Positions 27,363 to 37,274 are shown, numbered from the stretch's first letter. The stretch: DNA of 64,000 nucleotides from Mycolicibacterium iranicum (GCF_002101705.1 NZ_LQPC01000028.1:62001-126000), one strand, 5' to 3'. Numbers and translations: made by a program. The notes: generated from the letters alone by a model not told the origin.

Positions 27363-29236
27363 CAACCCCACAGCACCTTTCCGACCGCTACGAAGTCGGC
27401 GAGATTCTGGGCTTCGGCGGCATGTCCGAAGTTCATCTGGCCCGCGACCTGCGCCTGCACCGCGACGTCGCGATCAAGGTGTTGCGCGCAGATCTGGCCC
27501 GCGACCCCAGCTTCTATCTCCGCTTCCGCCGGGAAGCCCAGAATGCTGCCGCGCTGAACCACCCCGCGATCGTCGCGGTGTACGACACCGGTGAAGCCGA
27601 GACGCCCACCGGACCACTGCCCTACATCGTCATGGAGTACGTCGACGGTGTGACGTTGCGCGACATCGTGCACAACGACGGACCGATGCCGGCGCGGCGC
27701 GCCATCGAGGTCATCGCCGACGCCTGCCAGGCGCTCAACTTCAGCCATCAGCACGGCATCATCCACCGCGACGTCAAACCGGCCAACATCATGATCAGCA
27801 AGGCCGGCGCGGTGAAGGTGATGGACTTCGGCATCGCGCGGGCCCTGGCTGACGCGGGCAACCCGGTCACGCAGACCGCCGCGGTGATCGGCACCGCGCA
27901 GTACCTCTCGCCTGAGCAGGCCCGCGGCGTCAAGGTCGACGCCCGCTCCGATGTGTACTCGCTGGGCTGCGTGCTCTACGAGCTCCTCACCGGTGAGCCG
28001 CCCTTCGTCGGTGACTCCCCTGTGGCCGTCGCCTATCAGCACGTCCGTGAGGATCCGGTGCCGCCCTCGCAGCGGCATGCCGACATCTCCCCCGAACTCG
28101 ACGCGGTGGTGCTCAAGGCACTGGCCAAGAACCCCGACAACCGGTATCAGACGGCCGCGGAGATGCGCGCTGATCTGGTCAAGGTGCACAGCGGCGAGGC
28201 GCCGGACGCGCCGAAGGTGTTCACCGACGCCGAACGCACCTCCATGCTGGCCGCCACGCCAGCGCACCACCGGACACAGCCGATCGATCCCGCCGGCGGG
28301 CATCAGCCTCGCTACGAGGAGCGTGAACGCGGCGGGTCGCTGGGCCGATGGCTGATCGCCGTGGCCGTGTTGGCGGTGTTGACGGTGCTGGTCACGATCG
28401 GCATCAACATGTTCGGTGGCGAAACCCGCGACGTGCAGGTACCTGACGTCACGGGGCAGCCGTCGGCCGACGCGATCGCCGCGCTGCAGAACCGCGGCTT
28501 CTCGATTCGCACTCAGCAGAAGCCGGATTCGGAGGTTCCCCCCGACCACGTCATCAACACCGACCCGGGCGCCAACGCATCCGTCGCCGCAGGTGACGAG
28601 ATCACCCTCAACGTGTCGACGGGTCCTGAGCAACGCGAAGTCCCTGATGTGTCGGGACTCAGCTACGCCGACGCCGTGAAGCGGTTGACGGATGCAGGTT
28701 TCGAACGCTTCCGGCAGACGACGTCGGCGTCGCTGCCCGAGCAGAAAGACCGTGTGCTGTCGACGGTGCCGCCGGCGAACCAGACGTCGGCGATCACCAA
28801 CGAGATCACCATCGTGGTGGGTAAGGGTCCCGCGACGGCCGTCGTGCCCGAGTGCGTCGGCCAGACCGTCGAGGTGTGCCAGCAGATCCTCAATGCCTCC
28901 GGGTTCACGAAGAACGTCCCGGTGGAGGTCGACAGCACCGCGCCTGCCGGCCAAGTGATGGGCCTGGAACCCACAGCGGGGCAGACTGTCCCCCAGGACA
29001 CGGTGATCCAGATCCAGGTGTCGCGCGGGAACCAGTTCGTGATGCCCGACCTGACCGGGATGTTCTGGACCGACGCCGAACCCCGTCTGCGGGCCCTCGG
29101 CTGGACCGGGGTGCTCGACAAGGGCGGTGACGTCCAGAACAGCGGGCAACGCACCAATGCCGTCGTCAACCAGAGCCCGTCGCCGGGCACCGGCGTGAAC
29201 TACGGCGCGAGGATCACGCTGAACTTCGCGTCGTAG
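27359..29236 (+). CDS. pknB: Ser/Thr protein kinase PknB with PASTA domains
   Basis: This 625-residue kinase has catalytic motifs [29 protein letters not shown] (catalytic Asp about 138) and [15 protein letters not shown]-type activation region and a basic juxtamembrane part precede one helix ([18 protein letters not shown]). Four extracellular PASTA domains follow (each with V-P-x-V/L-x-G), sensing muropeptide or lipid II. It is the master kinase of mycobacterial cell-wall growth. It is last in the fhaA operon. Its 3' end overlaps the convergent trpG/pabA by 23 bases. Confidence 0.97.
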   Translation: MTTPQHLSDRYEVGEILGFGGMSEVHLARDLRLHRDVAIKVLRADLARDPSFYLRFRREAQNAAALNHPAIVAVYDTGEAETPTGPLPYIVMEYVDGVTLRDIVHNDGPMPARRAIEVIADACQALNFSHQHGIIHRDVKPANIMISKAGAVKVMDFGIARALADAGNPVTQTAAVIGTAQYLSPEQARGVKVDARSDVYSLGCVLYELLTGEPPFVGDSPVAVAYQHVREDPVPPSQRHADISPELDAVVLKALAKNPDNRYQTAAEMRADLVKVHSGEAPDAPKVFTDAERTSMLAATPAHHRTQPIDPAGGHQPRYEERERGGSLGRWLIAVAVLAVLTVLVTIGINMFGGETRDVQVPDVTGQPSADAIAALQNRGFSIRTQQKPDSEVPPDHVINTDPGANASVAAGDEITLNVSTGPEQREVPDVSGLSYADAVKRLTDAGFERFRQTTSASLPEQKDRVLSTVPPANQTSAITNEITIVVGKGPATAVVPECVGQTVEVCQQILNASGFTKNVPVEVDSTAPAGQVMGLEPTAGQTVPQDTVIQIQVSRGNQFVMPDLTGMFWTDAEPRLRALGWTGVLDKGGDVQNSGQRTNAVVNQSPSPGTGVNYGARITLNFAS

Positions 29237-29888
29237 CGGCGTGCACTGCGGATGCCACCTCGTCCTCCAACTCGGCGACGAGCGATTCCGCCGGTGCATT
29301 GCCGCAGTACGCCAGCCAGTTTGCGAGCATCCGGTGGCCGCCCTCGGTCAGGATCGACTCGGGGTGGAACTGCACGCCGTGAATCGGGAGTTCGACATGG
29401 CGGACGCCCATGATCACGCCGCCCTCTGTTGTGGCGATGACCTCGAGCTCGTCGGGCACGGTGTCCGGCAGGATCGTCAGCGAGTGGTACCGCGTCGCGG
29501 TGAACGGGTCCGGTAGACCTTTGAGCACTCCCGCATCGGCGTGGTGGACGGTGCTGGTCTTGCCGTGCAGCAGCTCGGGCGCGCGGTCGACGGTGCCACC
29601 GAACGCCACCCCGATCGCCTGGTGTCCGAGGCAGACCCCCAGCAGCGGCGTTTCGGCCGCGGCGCACGCGTGCACAAGCGGGATCGATGCGCCCGCGCGC
29701 TCCGGGGTGCCGGGGCCGGGGCTGAGAAGCACGCCGTCGAACTCGTCAGCGGCGGTGGCGATGTCGGCATCGGTGGCGAGTCGGTCGTCGTCGTTGCGCC
29801 ACACCGTCGCGTCCACTCCGAGCTGACCGAGGTACTGCACGAGGTTGAACACGAAGCTGTCGTAATTGTCGACGACCAACACCTGCAT
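29214..29888 (-). CDS. trpG: Glutamine amidotransferase, anthranilate/aminodeoxychorismate synthase component II
   Basis: This 224-residue class I amidotransferase starts MQVLVVDNYDSFVFNLVQYL. The oxyanion motif is LLSPGPGTPE, the nucleophile Cys is in LLGVCLGHQAIG, and the His/Glu pair in QFHPESIL. It releases ammonia from glutamine for the chorismate-using partner. At this genomic position in mycobacteria it is annotated trpG, but it may serve 4-aminobenzoate synthesis (pabA) instead or as well. No partner gene is adjacent. Confidence 0.93.
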   Translation of the reverse strand: MQVLVVDNYDSFVFNLVQYLGQLGVDATVWRNDDDRLATDADIATAADEFDGVLLSPGPGTPERAGASIPLVHACAAAETPLLGVCLGHQAIGVAFGGTVDRAPELLHGKTSTVHHADAGVLKGLPDPFTATRYHSLTILPDTVPDELEVIATTEGGVIMGVRHVELPIHGVQFHPESILTEGGHRMLANWLAYCGNAPAESLVAELEDEVASAVHAATTRSSA

Positions 29889-29926
29889 CCGAACAGGCTA
29901 CCGCCAGGGTTTTCGGTGTTTCCGCC

Positions 29927-31090
29927 TCAGGCGGCGGCGTCGGCGGCCCTGCTGTCCGTGGAGTCGGTGTCGGATGCCTCGTCGGCGGAGTCGGCGGCGG
30001 AAGTCTCGTCCTCGGCCGCGCTGTCCTCGGCGCTGTCGTCGGCCTCGTCGACAGACTCGTCGACGGCCTCGTCGGAGTCGACCTCGTCGGAGTCGACCTC
30101 GTCCTGCACCTCGTCGGCCGCCTTGTCCTCCACCTCGTCCGCATCGTCGGAATCCAGCACGGCGGCGGATCGACTCGTCCGCTTCACCGCGAGCTCGTCA
30201 GCTGGCTCGGAAAGTGTTGTAGGAGTGCCGGATTCGTTGGCGACAGTCTGGATCTCGTTCTCTTCTGACTCCGCGAGGCTCGGCGGTGGATTGCCATTCC
30301 CCCAGTCGGCTCCTTCGCCCTGGGGCACGTAGGCCGGCCGATCGTAATCGCGTTCCACGAGCGGCCGATACCTGGCGTCCAGCTCGGCGAGCCGCTCCTC
30401 GGTGACGAAGGGTTCGATCCAGCGAAGCATTGGCAAGGTCTTCGCCGGTATCAGCATGTAGGTGGTGTTGCCCTCTTGGTAGACGAGGTTCTCCGGGGCG
30501 TTGATGTCGAGGTCTTCTTGGAAGTAGGCGAAGTGCCGCGAGAAGATGGCCGTGTTGACCCACGAATAGAAGCCGAAGCGCGTGGGGTTGTCAGCGACGC
30601 CGTCGTATTGCGCGACGACGTCAAGGTGCTCGTAGGGCTGTACAGCCGGCAGGCCGACATCGACCTGGTTGCGGTTCTCGCCGCCGAACTTGTTCTCGGG
30701 GTTGCCGAGGGTCACGATCAGCTTGATTCGGTCCGGATCCGGCGCGAGCTGCGGGTTTCTCTCCCATTCCCGCAGCCTGTCGTACATGCCCGCTCCGCCG
30801 ACCGAGTAGCCCACGAGGATGAGCTCGCCTGGCGTGGCGTCGACCGCGGCCTGAATCTGCGCAGAGGTGAGTTTTCTGGTCACCGTGCCCCTGCCGAGCG
30901 ACCGGCAGGTGTTCTGCTCGCAGAACGCTCCGCCGAAGGCGGTCTGCGCTTCACCGCTCTGCCGGGTGGCGCCTTCTGCGAACAGCGCAGTCGCCGCGCC
31001 GGCGGCGGGGACAACGGGTACTAGGCTGATGCCCGGAACTAAAACGGCTGCCAGCGCAGCGATCCCGGCTTTGTGACGACGGTGCTTCAT
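29927..31090 (-). CDS. Secreted PE-PPE-domain (alpha/beta-hydrolase) protein, copy 1
   Basis: This 387-residue exported protein has a basic signal peptide (MKHRRHKAGIAALAAVLVPG) with cleavage near AGA-AT. A PE-PPE-type serine-hydrolase domain follows, with nucleophile elbow VGYSVGGAG and GNPENKFGG. The last ~95 residues are an Asp/Glu/Ser/Ala-rich acidic tail of low complexity. ATG at 31090 is supported by GAGGA upstream; the longer frame adds nothing. It is paralogous to the next gene at 31420. The substrate is probably an acyl ester or lipid, by family analogy only. Confidence 0.85.
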   Translation of the reverse strand: MKHRRHKAGIAALAAVLVPGISLVPVVPAAGAATALFAEGATRQSGEAQTAFGGAFCEQNTCRSLGRGTVTRKLTSAQIQAAVDATPGELILVGYSVGGAGMYDRLREWERNPQLAPDPDRIKLIVTLGNPENKFGGENRNQVDVGLPAVQPYEHLDVVAQYDGVADNPTRFGFYSWVNTAIFSRHFAYFQEDLDINAPENLVYQEGNTTYMLIPAKTLPMLRWIEPFVTEERLAELDARYRPLVERDYDRPAYVPQGEGADWGNGNPPPSLAESEENEIQTVANESGTPTTLSEPADELAVKRTSRSAAVLDSDDADEVEDKAADEVQDEVDSDEVDSDEAVDESVDEADDSAEDSAAEDETSAADSADEASDTDSTDSRAADAAA

Positions 31091-31419
31091 GAGAATCCTC
31101 GGCGAGTCGATCGAAACGCCCCGCACGATCGGATCCCAGTGTCCGACGCCGGAAGTGCACGAAAGTTGCTGCTGAAATTGTGGCGAAGCATTTCCCGACG
31201 TCTCAGCTTTGAAACATCCGGCTTTCGCTACCCGCGGTCCTGTAGTTAAGGTCTTGTCAGATCTTGATTTTGCGCCGCGCGAAGCAAAGCTTCTGCTTCA
31301 ATCTACGTTCGCTGGCAGCAATCCAGCCACCGCTAACTCTTACGCAGTTGTGACAGCTGCGTCGAGTCATTCCTGCGCCGAGGGCGCCGTGCTTTCGTCG
31401 CTGTCTGGTTCGTCGGTCG
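31091..31419. other. Intergenic region between paralogous secreted hydrolases
   Basis: These 329 bases hold no supportable gene. They should contain the promoter of copy 1, read leftwards. The stretch is lower in GC than its surroundings. The copy-2 gene ends just to the right in an acidic coding repeat. Confidence 0.5.
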
Positions 31420-32517
31420 TCACCGAGTCGGCGTCACCGAGTCGGCGTCGTCCTCGCTGTCGTCCTCGCCGTCCTCGGCCGCAGTTTCGGCGTCGGGCAG
31501 GGCATGCTCTGATCGGCTGTTTCGCGTCAGGACGCTGTCGTCGTCCGTCTCGGAATCACCCTCGTCTTCGTCGGATTCGCTTGATTGCGCGTCCAGTTCC
31601 TCGATGTCGGCGGCTTCATCGTCGGCCGCTTCATCGTCGGGGTCGTCCTCGGCGAGTTCGGACTCGACTTCGTCGTCGTCCTCTTCGTCGCCGTCCTCTT
31701 CGTCGTCGAGCGACGGGGGAGGGGTCCCGTTGCCCCAGTCGGCTCCTCCGCCCTGCGGCACGTAGGCGGGGCGGTCATAGTCCTTCTCGATCAGCGGGCG
31801 GTACTTCGCGTCGAGTTCGGCCATCCGTTCGTCGCTGATCCAGGGGTCCACCCACGCCAGCATCGGCAATGTCTCGGCTTTGATGAGCATGTAGGTGGAG
31901 CCGTCCTCGTCCCGGTAGACGAGGTTGTCCGGGTCGTTGATGTCGACGTCGTCGAAGTAGGCGAGGTGCCGCGCGAAGGCGGTGTTCATCAGCGAGTACC
32001 AACCGAAACGAGTGGGCACATCTGCCACGCTGTCGTACTGCATGGTGACGTCGAGGTGCCGGTACGGCTGCGCGGCTGGCAGTCCGGCGTAGTAGTTCTT
32101 GCGATCGTCCCCGCCGTACTTGTTCTCCGGATTGCCGTAGGTGACGACGAGAACGACCCGGTCCGGGTCGGGTGCCTGTGCCGGGGCCTTCTCCCACTCC
32201 CGCAACCGGTCGTAGATCGTCGCCGCCCCGAGCGAGTAACCCATCAGGACTATGTCGCCTCCGGTGGAATCGACCGCCGCCTGCAGTTGCCGGGATCCGG
32301 GCTTGACGTCGAAGGGGCTTCGCGCGTTGTTGATCGACCGGCATGTGTTGTGCTCGCAGAACTCGCTGTTGAACGCGGTCTGCGCATTGCCCCGCTTCTG
32401 TGCCGTTCCCTCGACGGCCAGCACCGTCGCCGCCGGCGCCGACGCCGGCTGTACGAGCAGGATGGTGGCGGGCGCGGCAAGGGCACCTGCCAACGCGCGA
32501 CGGACCCGACGCTTCAC
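31420..32517 (-). CDS. Secreted PE-PPE-domain (alpha/beta-hydrolase) protein, copy 2
   Basis: This 365-residue paralogue of the adjacent gene has a signal peptide (KRRVRRALAGALAAPATILL), nucleophile elbow LMGYSLGAAT, then YGNPENKYGG. The shared segments RPAYVPQGGGADWGNG and YRPLIEKDYD are near identical in the two copies. An acidic Asp/Glu tail of about 85 residues follows. GTG at 32517 is chosen: GAGGGGG lies 4-5 bases upstream and the basic residues of the signal peptide follow it. The two copies in tandem suggest a local duplication with divergent tails. Confidence 0.85.
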   Translation of the reverse strand: MKRRVRRALAGALAAPATILLVQPASAPAATVLAVEGTAQKRGNAQTAFNSEFCEHNTCRSINNARSPFDVKPGSRQLQAAVDSTGGDIVLMGYSLGAATIYDRLREWEKAPAQAPDPDRVVLVVTYGNPENKYGGDDRKNYYAGLPAAQPYRHLDVTMQYDSVADVPTRFGWYSLMNTAFARHLAYFDDVDINDPDNLVYRDEDGSTYMLIKAETLPMLAWVDPWISDERMAELDAKYRPLIEKDYDRPAYVPQGGGADWGNGTPPPSLDDEEDGDEEDDDEVESELAEDDPDDEAADDEAADIEELDAQSSESDEDEGDSETDDDSVLTRNSRSEHALPDAETAAEDGEDDSEDDADSVTPTR

Positions 32518-32629
32518 GAGACCCCCTCGAAACAACCGCGCCACGATAAGCGTGGCAATTGGCACCTAGATTAGCTAATTGACCAAAATGACTAATGCGG
32601 TCCGTGCGAATTGTTTCCAGCATTCATAC

Positions 32630-32658
32630 GACCAGCGTGCTCAAGACGCACGCTGGTC
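32630..32658. terminator. Hairpin terminator downstream of the DUF881 gene
   Basis: A perfect 11-bp stem GACCAGCGTGC / GCACGCTGGTC (32630-32640 with 32648-32658) closes a 7-base loop. It lies about 100 bases past the DUF881 stop and just before the secreted hydrolase copy 2. There is no long T run. Confidence 0.6.
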
Positions 32659-32756
32659 GGCCTATGGCCCTTTCAGGGTCTTTTATCGCAGCTCCAGGTC
32701 TTGCCCGTGGATAACGAGTCGCGTCGGTGTATTCGTCATGCGGATTGTCGGTCCGT

Positions 32757-33518
32757 TTAGTAACCGAGCGGTCCGATCGGCTGAGCGAACTTCATGCGGA
32801 CCGATTCGCTATGGCCGACCAATTCGACGTCGCGAACCTCTTCGGTGTAACCGAGACCGAATCTGACGGCGTAGCGCTTGTACAGCGTCACGAGCGGCGC
32901 GGCGGACAGAGCCGCCTGCATGGCCCCCGCATCCCCGATGGCGGTGATCACGTACGGGGGGCTGTACGTCCTGCCGTTGAGCAGCAGAGTGTTGCCGACG
33001 CACCGTGGGGCGGAGGTCGCGATGACGCGTTGGTCCTGAACCTGGATGCCTTCGGCACCAGCGCTCCACAACGCGTTGATCACCGCCTGGATGTCCTGCT
33101 GGTGGACGACGAGATCGTCGGGAGACGCGTCCCGGGGGAACCGCCCCTGAGCGTCGCGCTGAGCATCGTTGAGGGTCACCACCAGTCCAGGACCGCGCAA
33201 AGGTGTCAGACCCGCCTCGGCGGCCAGCACGTCGCCTCTCCGGGTAATCGCTTGAAGCGCCGCGTCGGTACCGGGCGATCCGCCGTGATGGTTGTCGATC
33301 ATCAATGCGAGCGCGCCCTGCTCGGCACTGAGCCGGTCGACGGAGGTCTGTGCCTCGCGAACCAGATCGACGAGCCGGGGGGAGTCGCTGCGGCGGATCT
33401 CGTCACCGCCGGAGACCCCGTGGGTGGTGCCCAGGAGAAGACCCGCGGCAATGCAGACGACCGGCACACCGAAGCGCCACACGGATCGCTTCCGTCCGGC
33501 TGCGGTGTCGTCGGGCAT
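32757..33518 (-). CDS. DUF881 family membrane-anchored protein
   Basis: This 253-residue protein has an N-terminal membrane anchor (FGVPVVCIAAGLLLGTT), a predicted coiled stretch (VDLVREAQTSVDRLSAEQGAL) and the DUF881 core with LRGPGLVVTLNDA and VHQQDIQAVINALWSAGAEGI. It corresponds in place and size to M. tuberculosis Rv0012, divergent from crgA. Relatives sit in division or sporulation neighbourhoods of Gram-positive bacteria. The biochemical function is unknown. The 132-base gap to crgA should hold both promoters. Confidence 0.9.
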   Translation of the reverse strand: MPDDTAAGRKRSVWRFGVPVVCIAAGLLLGTTHGVSGGDEIRRSDSPRLVDLVREAQTSVDRLSAEQGALALMIDNHHGGSPGTDAALQAITRRGDVLAAEAGLTPLRGPGLVVTLNDAQRDAQGRFPRDASPDDLVVHQQDIQAVINALWSAGAEGIQVQDQRVIATSAPRCVGNTLLLNGRTYSPPYVITAIGDAGAMQAALSAAPLVTLYKRYAVRFGLGYTEEVRDVELVGHSESVRMKFAQPIGPLGY

Positions 33519-33650
33519 TGGAGTCGCGGCTCCCCTCGATGATCGGAATCGCTCGGACAGCCTGCGTTAGGCTTTCCCTACACATCGTCGCACTGACCGG
33601 TCGTTCGTGGCACCGGAGGCAGTGGCGGCGCCGAACGTTCGAAGGTACGC

Positions 33651-33932
33651 ATGCCCAAGTCCAAGGTCCGTAAGAAGAACGACTTCACCATCAACCCGGT
33701 GAGCCGGACTCCGGTCAAGGTCAAGGCAGGCCCATCGAGCACCTGGTTTGTCGTGCTGTTCGTGGGGCTGATGCTGATCGGGCTGGTGTGGCTGATCGTC
33801 TTCCAGTTGGCCGGTAGCGGTCCCGACGTTCCGTCCTTCTTGCAGTGGATGGCGGACTTGAACGTCTGGAACTACGCGATCGCGTTTGCCTTCATGATTA
33901 CGGGGCTGTTGCTCACGATGCGCTGGCGATGA
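33651..33932 (+). CDS. crgA: Cell division protein CrgA
   Basis: This 93-residue protein begins [14 protein letters not shown] and has two membrane helices ([20 protein letters not shown] and [15 protein letters not shown]) separated by a short loop. That is the standard CrgA plan and length. CrgA recruits PBPs and interacts with FtsZ, FtsQ, FtsI and CwsA at the mycobacterial septum. The gene order crgA, PH-like protein, ppiA, cwsA matches other mycobacteria. Confidence 0.95.
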   Translation: MPKSKVRKKNDFTINPVSRTPVKVKAGPSSTWFVVLFVGLMLIGLVWLIVFQLAGSGPDVPSFLQWMADLNVWNYAIAFAFMITGLLLTMRWR

Positions 33933-34078
33933 GGCCGGACGGGCCCGAGATGAATTCATTTCGGTTGCCCGTTGTTACCCGGCCGGCAACGTGGCCGTCA
34001 TCGGATCACACGAATGTGATTCATCCCCATTGGGGATAGCACTTGTGGATAACCCCATCAGTCGCGGTAGGAGGGTGT

Positions 34079-34510
34079 GTGGAACCCGTGCAGCAAACAC
34101 ACTGGCAACCCAGGACCGCGGGCATCGTGGCTGCCGGAATTCTCGGAATTTTGATGGCTATAGGGGCTGTGACGCTGGTCACAGACGTGCCTGGCCGCAT
34201 TCTCATCGGGCTTGCCGCGGTCGGGTTGATGGTGTTTGCGCTCATGTCGTGGATCGCGCGTCCAAAACTGGCAATCTCCGAGGACACGTTGAGCTACCGC
34301 GGTTGGTGGCAAGTGAGGCAGCTCACACGAGCGGACATCAAGCGCATCCGCATCACCGAGTTCCGGCGGATCGGTCGAAAGGTGCGGCTGCTAGAGATCG
34401 ATACGACAGATGATCGGCTGCTCGTGCTGAGCCGATGGGACCTGGGCACAGAACCCCTGCACGTCCTCGACGCGCTGACCGACGCCGGATTCGCGCCTGG
34501 CACCGGGTGA
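34079..34510 (+). CDS. PH-domain-like membrane protein (Rv0010c-type)
   Basis: This 143-residue protein starts at GTG 34079 (GGTAGGAGGG lies 5-9 bases upstream). It has two membrane helices (TAGIVAAGILGILMAIGAV and ILIGLAAVGLMVFALMSWI). A soluble bacterial PH-like domain follows (LAISEDTLSYRGWWQVRQL, then ADIKRIRI). It matches M. tuberculosis Rv0010c in place and length. No function is established. It ends 53 bases before the convergent ppiA with a shared terminator between. Confidence 0.88.
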   Translation: MEPVQQTHWQPRTAGIVAAGILGILMAIGAVTLVTDVPGRILIGLAAVGLMVFALMSWIARPKLAISEDTLSYRGWWQVRQLTRADIKRIRITEFRRIGRKVRLLEIDTTDDRLLVLSRWDLGTEPLHVLDALTDAGFAPGTG

Positions 34511-34511
34511 T

Positions 34512-34555
34512 TTCGGTGTAGTTGGTCGACGCGACGCTGACCAACTACACCCGAA
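34512..34555. terminator. Bidirectional rho-independent-type hairpin
   Basis: GGTGTAGTTGGTC (34515-34527) pairs perfectly with 34539-34551 around an 11-base loop, with partly paired TTC/GAA flanks. It lies exactly between the convergent PH-like gene and ppiA. Confidence 0.8.
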
Positions 34556-34563
34556 CCACTGGG

Positions 34564-35091
34564 CTAGGAGATGGTGATCGACTCGATCACGACCGGGTCC
34601 GTCGGCCGATCGCTGCGGTCGGTCGCGGTCGTGGAGATCGCGTCGACCACCTTCTGCGATTCGGGATCGACGACCTCACCGAAGATGGTGTGGCGCCGGT
34701 TCAGGTGCGGCGTCGGGGTGACCGTGATGAAGAACTGCGAGCCGTTGGTGCCGGGTCCCGCGTTGGCCATCGCAAGCAGGTAGGGCTTGTCGAACTGCAA
34801 CTCGGGATGGAACTCGTCGGCGAATTTGTAGCCCGCGTCGCCTCGCCCGGTGCCAGTCGGGTCTCCGCCCTGGATCATGAAACCTTCGATGACACGGTGG
34901 AAGATGACGCCGTCATAGAACGGGCCCGACGAGCCGCCGGAGGCATTCTCGGTGCTGTACTCCTTGGTGCCCTGGGCCAGTCCGATGAAATTGGACACCG
35001 TCTTCGGGGCATGGTTTCCGAACAGCGCGATCTTGATATCGCCGCGGTTGGTGTGGAGGGTCGCGGTCGCGGTCTGAATGGGACTCGTCAC
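34564..35091 (-). CDS. ppiA: Peptidyl-prolyl cis-trans isomerase A (cyclophilin)
   Basis: This 175-residue cyclophilin has the catalytic and binding motifs FHRVIEGFMIQGGDPTGTG, NAGPGTNGSQFFI and HTIFGEV. The N terminus TATLHTNRGDIKIALFGNHA matches mycobacterial PpiA. GTG at 35091 (VTSPIQTATA) fits the known protein length; the upstream extension has an unrelated composition. It accelerates prolyl isomerisation in protein folding. No signal peptide is seen. Confidence 0.95.
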   Translation of the reverse strand: MTSPIQTATATLHTNRGDIKIALFGNHAPKTVSNFIGLAQGTKEYSTENASGGSSGPFYDGVIFHRVIEGFMIQGGDPTGTGRGDAGYKFADEFHPELQFDKPYLLAMANAGPGTNGSQFFITVTPTPHLNRRHTIFGEVVDPESQKVVDAISTTATDRSDRPTDPVVIESITIS

Positions 35092-35209
35092 GGAACCGAG
35101 TGTGCCACGAGCAGTGTGACGGCCAACCGGGCACCGGTACCTAGGCCGGGGTGGCAGGCTGATAGGGCGACGTCTGGCATCGAGAACACACTGAAGAAAG
35201 AGGTGGGAT

Positions 35210-35644
35210 ATGAGCTCCAAGACCCGCGTGCGCCTGACCCCGAGTCAGCGGCTCGGCCGCGGCCTGAAGTATTCGACGGTCGGCCCGGTCGATGTCGGCC
35301 GGGGGGCGGTGGGTCTCGGAGTCGAGTCGGTGCGTACCTCGGCTTCCTGGGTCGGTGACCGCTACCGCCGCAGCAAGATCGCCCGGGAACTGAAGGCAGA
35401 GCTCGCGGCGGCCCAGCAGACCATCGCCTCCGAGGTAGCCGCCGCGCAGGAGGTCCTCGCGAATCTGCCTGAGGCACTGAGCAATGCGCGCAAGCCGCGA
35501 CGCCGCGGCCGGCGACTGCTCTTTGTCGGTGTGGGTGTAGCAGTGCTCGCCGGGGGAGCGGTCACATTCTCGATTCTGCGCCGGTCCGCACAGCCCGAGC
35601 CCTCACCTCTGCCACCGAGCGTCGAAGTCGCGCCCAAGCCCTAG
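35210..35644 (+). CDS. cwsA: Cell wall synthesis protein CwsA
   Basis: This 144-residue protein begins [20 protein letters not shown] and has a helical middle ([20 protein letters not shown]). A single C-terminal membrane helix ([20 protein letters not shown]) follows a basic patch, with a short outer tail. Sequence and position match Rv0008c/CwsA, which interacts with CrgA and Wag31 and helps maintain polar growth. It lies upstream of sdaA here, 14 bases apart. Confidence 0.92.
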   Translation: MSSKTRVRLTPSQRLGRGLKYSTVGPVDVGRGAVGLGVESVRTSASWVGDRYRRSKIARELKAELAAAQQTIASEVAAAQEVLANLPEALSNARKPRRRGRRLLFVGVGVAVLAGGAVTFSILRRSAQPEPSPLPPSVEVAPKP

Positions 35645-35658
35645 GAGGAAGCCCCGAC

Positions 35659-37005
35659 ATGACCGTCTCGGTGTTCGATCTTTTCTCGATCGGCATCGGC
35701 CCGTCGAGCTCACACACCGTGGGCCCGATGCGGGCGGCGCGTCGCTTCGTCGAACATCTGCGCCCCGACTCCGTCGCGCAGGTGCGCGTCGAGTTGTACG
35801 GATCGCTGGGAGCGACCGGCGCCGGCCACGGGACACCGGGCGCAGTCGTGCTCGGGCTCGAGGGGTCGGACCCAGAAACCGTCGATCCCGACGCCGCGCA
35901 CGCCCGTATCGCCACGGTGGCCGCCGAGCGACGGCTGCAGCTCGCAGGTGTGCGCCCGATCGACTTCGATATGGCAACCGATATCGTTCTGTCGTTGCGG
36001 GCCATGGAGTTTCACAGCAACGGCATGGTGTTCACCGCGCTCGACGGCGACGGCGAAGTGCTGGCCCGACGGACGTACTACTCGGTGGGCGGCGGGTTCG
36101 TCGTCGACGAGGATGAGGCGTCCGGCGGCGCCCCTGTGGACGTCACCGTGCCCTACCCGTTCCGCACCGCGGCCGAGATGGTCGCGCTGGCAGTCGAAAA
36201 CCATTGCAAGATAGCCGATCTCGTAGCGCTTAACGAGGAGGCGCTCGGCAACGGGCCGCGGCTGCGCGACGGTCTGCTCAGAATCTGGTCGGCGATGCGC
36301 GAGTGCGTCGACCGGGGACTGGCCGTCCAGGGCACGCTGCCGGGCAGCCTACATGTACGGCGCAGGGCTGCGGTGTTGGCGAAGGCGCTCGAGGCGAACC
36401 CGGCGGATCCGCTGTACGCGATGGACTGGGTGACGGTCTACGCGCTGGCGGTCAACGAGGAGAACGCTGCGGGCGGCCGCGTGGTGACGGCGCCGACCAA
36501 TGGGGCCGCGGGCATCATTCCGGCTGTCCTGCACTATTTCTGGCGGTTCGTCCCGGGAGCTGACGAGGACGGCGTCGTCGAGTTCCTCTTGACGGCCGGG
36601 GCGATCGGGCAGCTGTTCAAAGCCAATGCGTCGATCTCCGGGGCTGAGGTGGGATGTCAGGGCGAGGTCGGATCGGCGTGCTCGATGGCCGCCGGCGCGC
36701 TCGCCGCGGTGCTCGGGGGATCGCCGGCCAAAGTGGAGAACGCCGCCGAGATCGGCATTGAGCACAACCTCGGCCTCACCTGTGACCCGGTGGGCGGGCT
36801 CGTGCAGATCCCGTGCATCGAACGCAACGCGATCGCGTCGGTGAAGGCGATCGCGGCGGCGCGAATGGCGCTCGCGGGTGACGGCACGCATCACGTCAGC
36901 CTCGACACCGCCATCAAAACCATGCGGGACACTGGCGCCGACATGGCAGACAAGTACAAGGAGACGTCGCGCGGGGGACTGGCCCTCAACGTCGTCGAGT
37001 GTTGA
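35659..37005 (+). CDS. sdaA: L-serine ammonia-lyase (iron-sulfur)
   Basis: This 448-residue single-chain L-serine dehydratase has the beta domain first ([18 protein letters not shown]) and the alpha domain from about 170. The [4Fe-4S] cluster Cys residues appear in [15 protein letters not shown] and IPCIERN. It deaminates L-serine to pyruvate. It directly follows cwsA with GGAGG near its start, so it may be transcribed from the cwsA promoter. In M. tuberculosis sdaA is elsewhere, so its presence in this locus is a lineage difference. Confidence 0.95.
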   Translation: MTVSVFDLFSIGIGPSSSHTVGPMRAARRFVEHLRPDSVAQVRVELYGSLGATGAGHGTPGAVVLGLEGSDPETVDPDAAHARIATVAAERRLQLAGVRPIDFDMATDIVLSLRAMEFHSNGMVFTALDGDGEVLARRTYYSVGGGFVVDEDEASGGAPVDVTVPYPFRTAAEMVALAVENHCKIADLVALNEEALGNGPRLRDGLLRIWSAMRECVDRGLAVQGTLPGSLHVRRRAAVLAKALEANPADPLYAMDWVTVYALAVNEENAAGGRVVTAPTNGAAGIIPAVLHYFWRFVPGADEDGVVEFLLTAGAIGQLFKANASISGAEVGCQGEVGSACSMAAGALAAVLGGSPAKVENAAEIGIEHNLGLTCDPVGGLVQIPCIERNAIASVKAIAAARMALAGDGTHHVSLDTAIKTMRDTGADMADKYKETSRGGLALNVVEC

Positions 37006-37008
37006 CCT

Positions 37009-37182
37009 CTAGTCGTTGTCGGCCGTGACGCCTGGCAGCTTGCCCCCGCGGGCACCGATGGTCAGCGCGTAGGCGGTCGCCAGCTGCTGAAGCCCGGCGG
37101 TCGACGCGCTCGGGGTGGCCGCGCGGATCGCCTTCAGCAGCGCGTCCTTCGCGTCCTTCTCCAAGTCGGCAGATTCAGCCAT
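37009..37182 (-). CDS. Small conserved hypothetical protein
   Basis: This 57-residue protein (MAESADLEKDAKDALLKAIR...) has an acidic/basic amphipathic N-terminal helix and a C-terminal GARGGKLPG. ATG at 37182 is supported by GAGGAGGG upstream; the frame extending to 37224 is not needed. It lies 3 bases from the convergent sdaA stop. Relatives are widespread in mycobacteria as small unassigned proteins. No function is known. Confidence 0.7.
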   Translation of the reverse strand: MAESADLEKDAKDALLKAIRAATPSASTAGLQQLATAYALTIGARGGKLPGVTADND

Positions 37183-37274
37183 CCAAGACCCTCCTCGTCG
37201 CTCGACGCCGCGTCGTCGCGGCACGTCAGGGGTCTACCCGAAGAGGGGTTGGGTGAATCCGCAGTGAATGTGGT

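Noticed and set aside
27272..29299. 675-codon minus-strand frame opposite pknB
   Set aside because: Antisense of the PknB kinase and PASTA coding sequence; no protein motif.
31430..31720. Possible CRISPR-like or tandem repeat near the acidic-tail coding region
   Set aside because: The repetitive CGTCGT/TCGTCC stretches are Asp/Glu codons of a low-complexity protein tail, with irregular spacing and no spacers.
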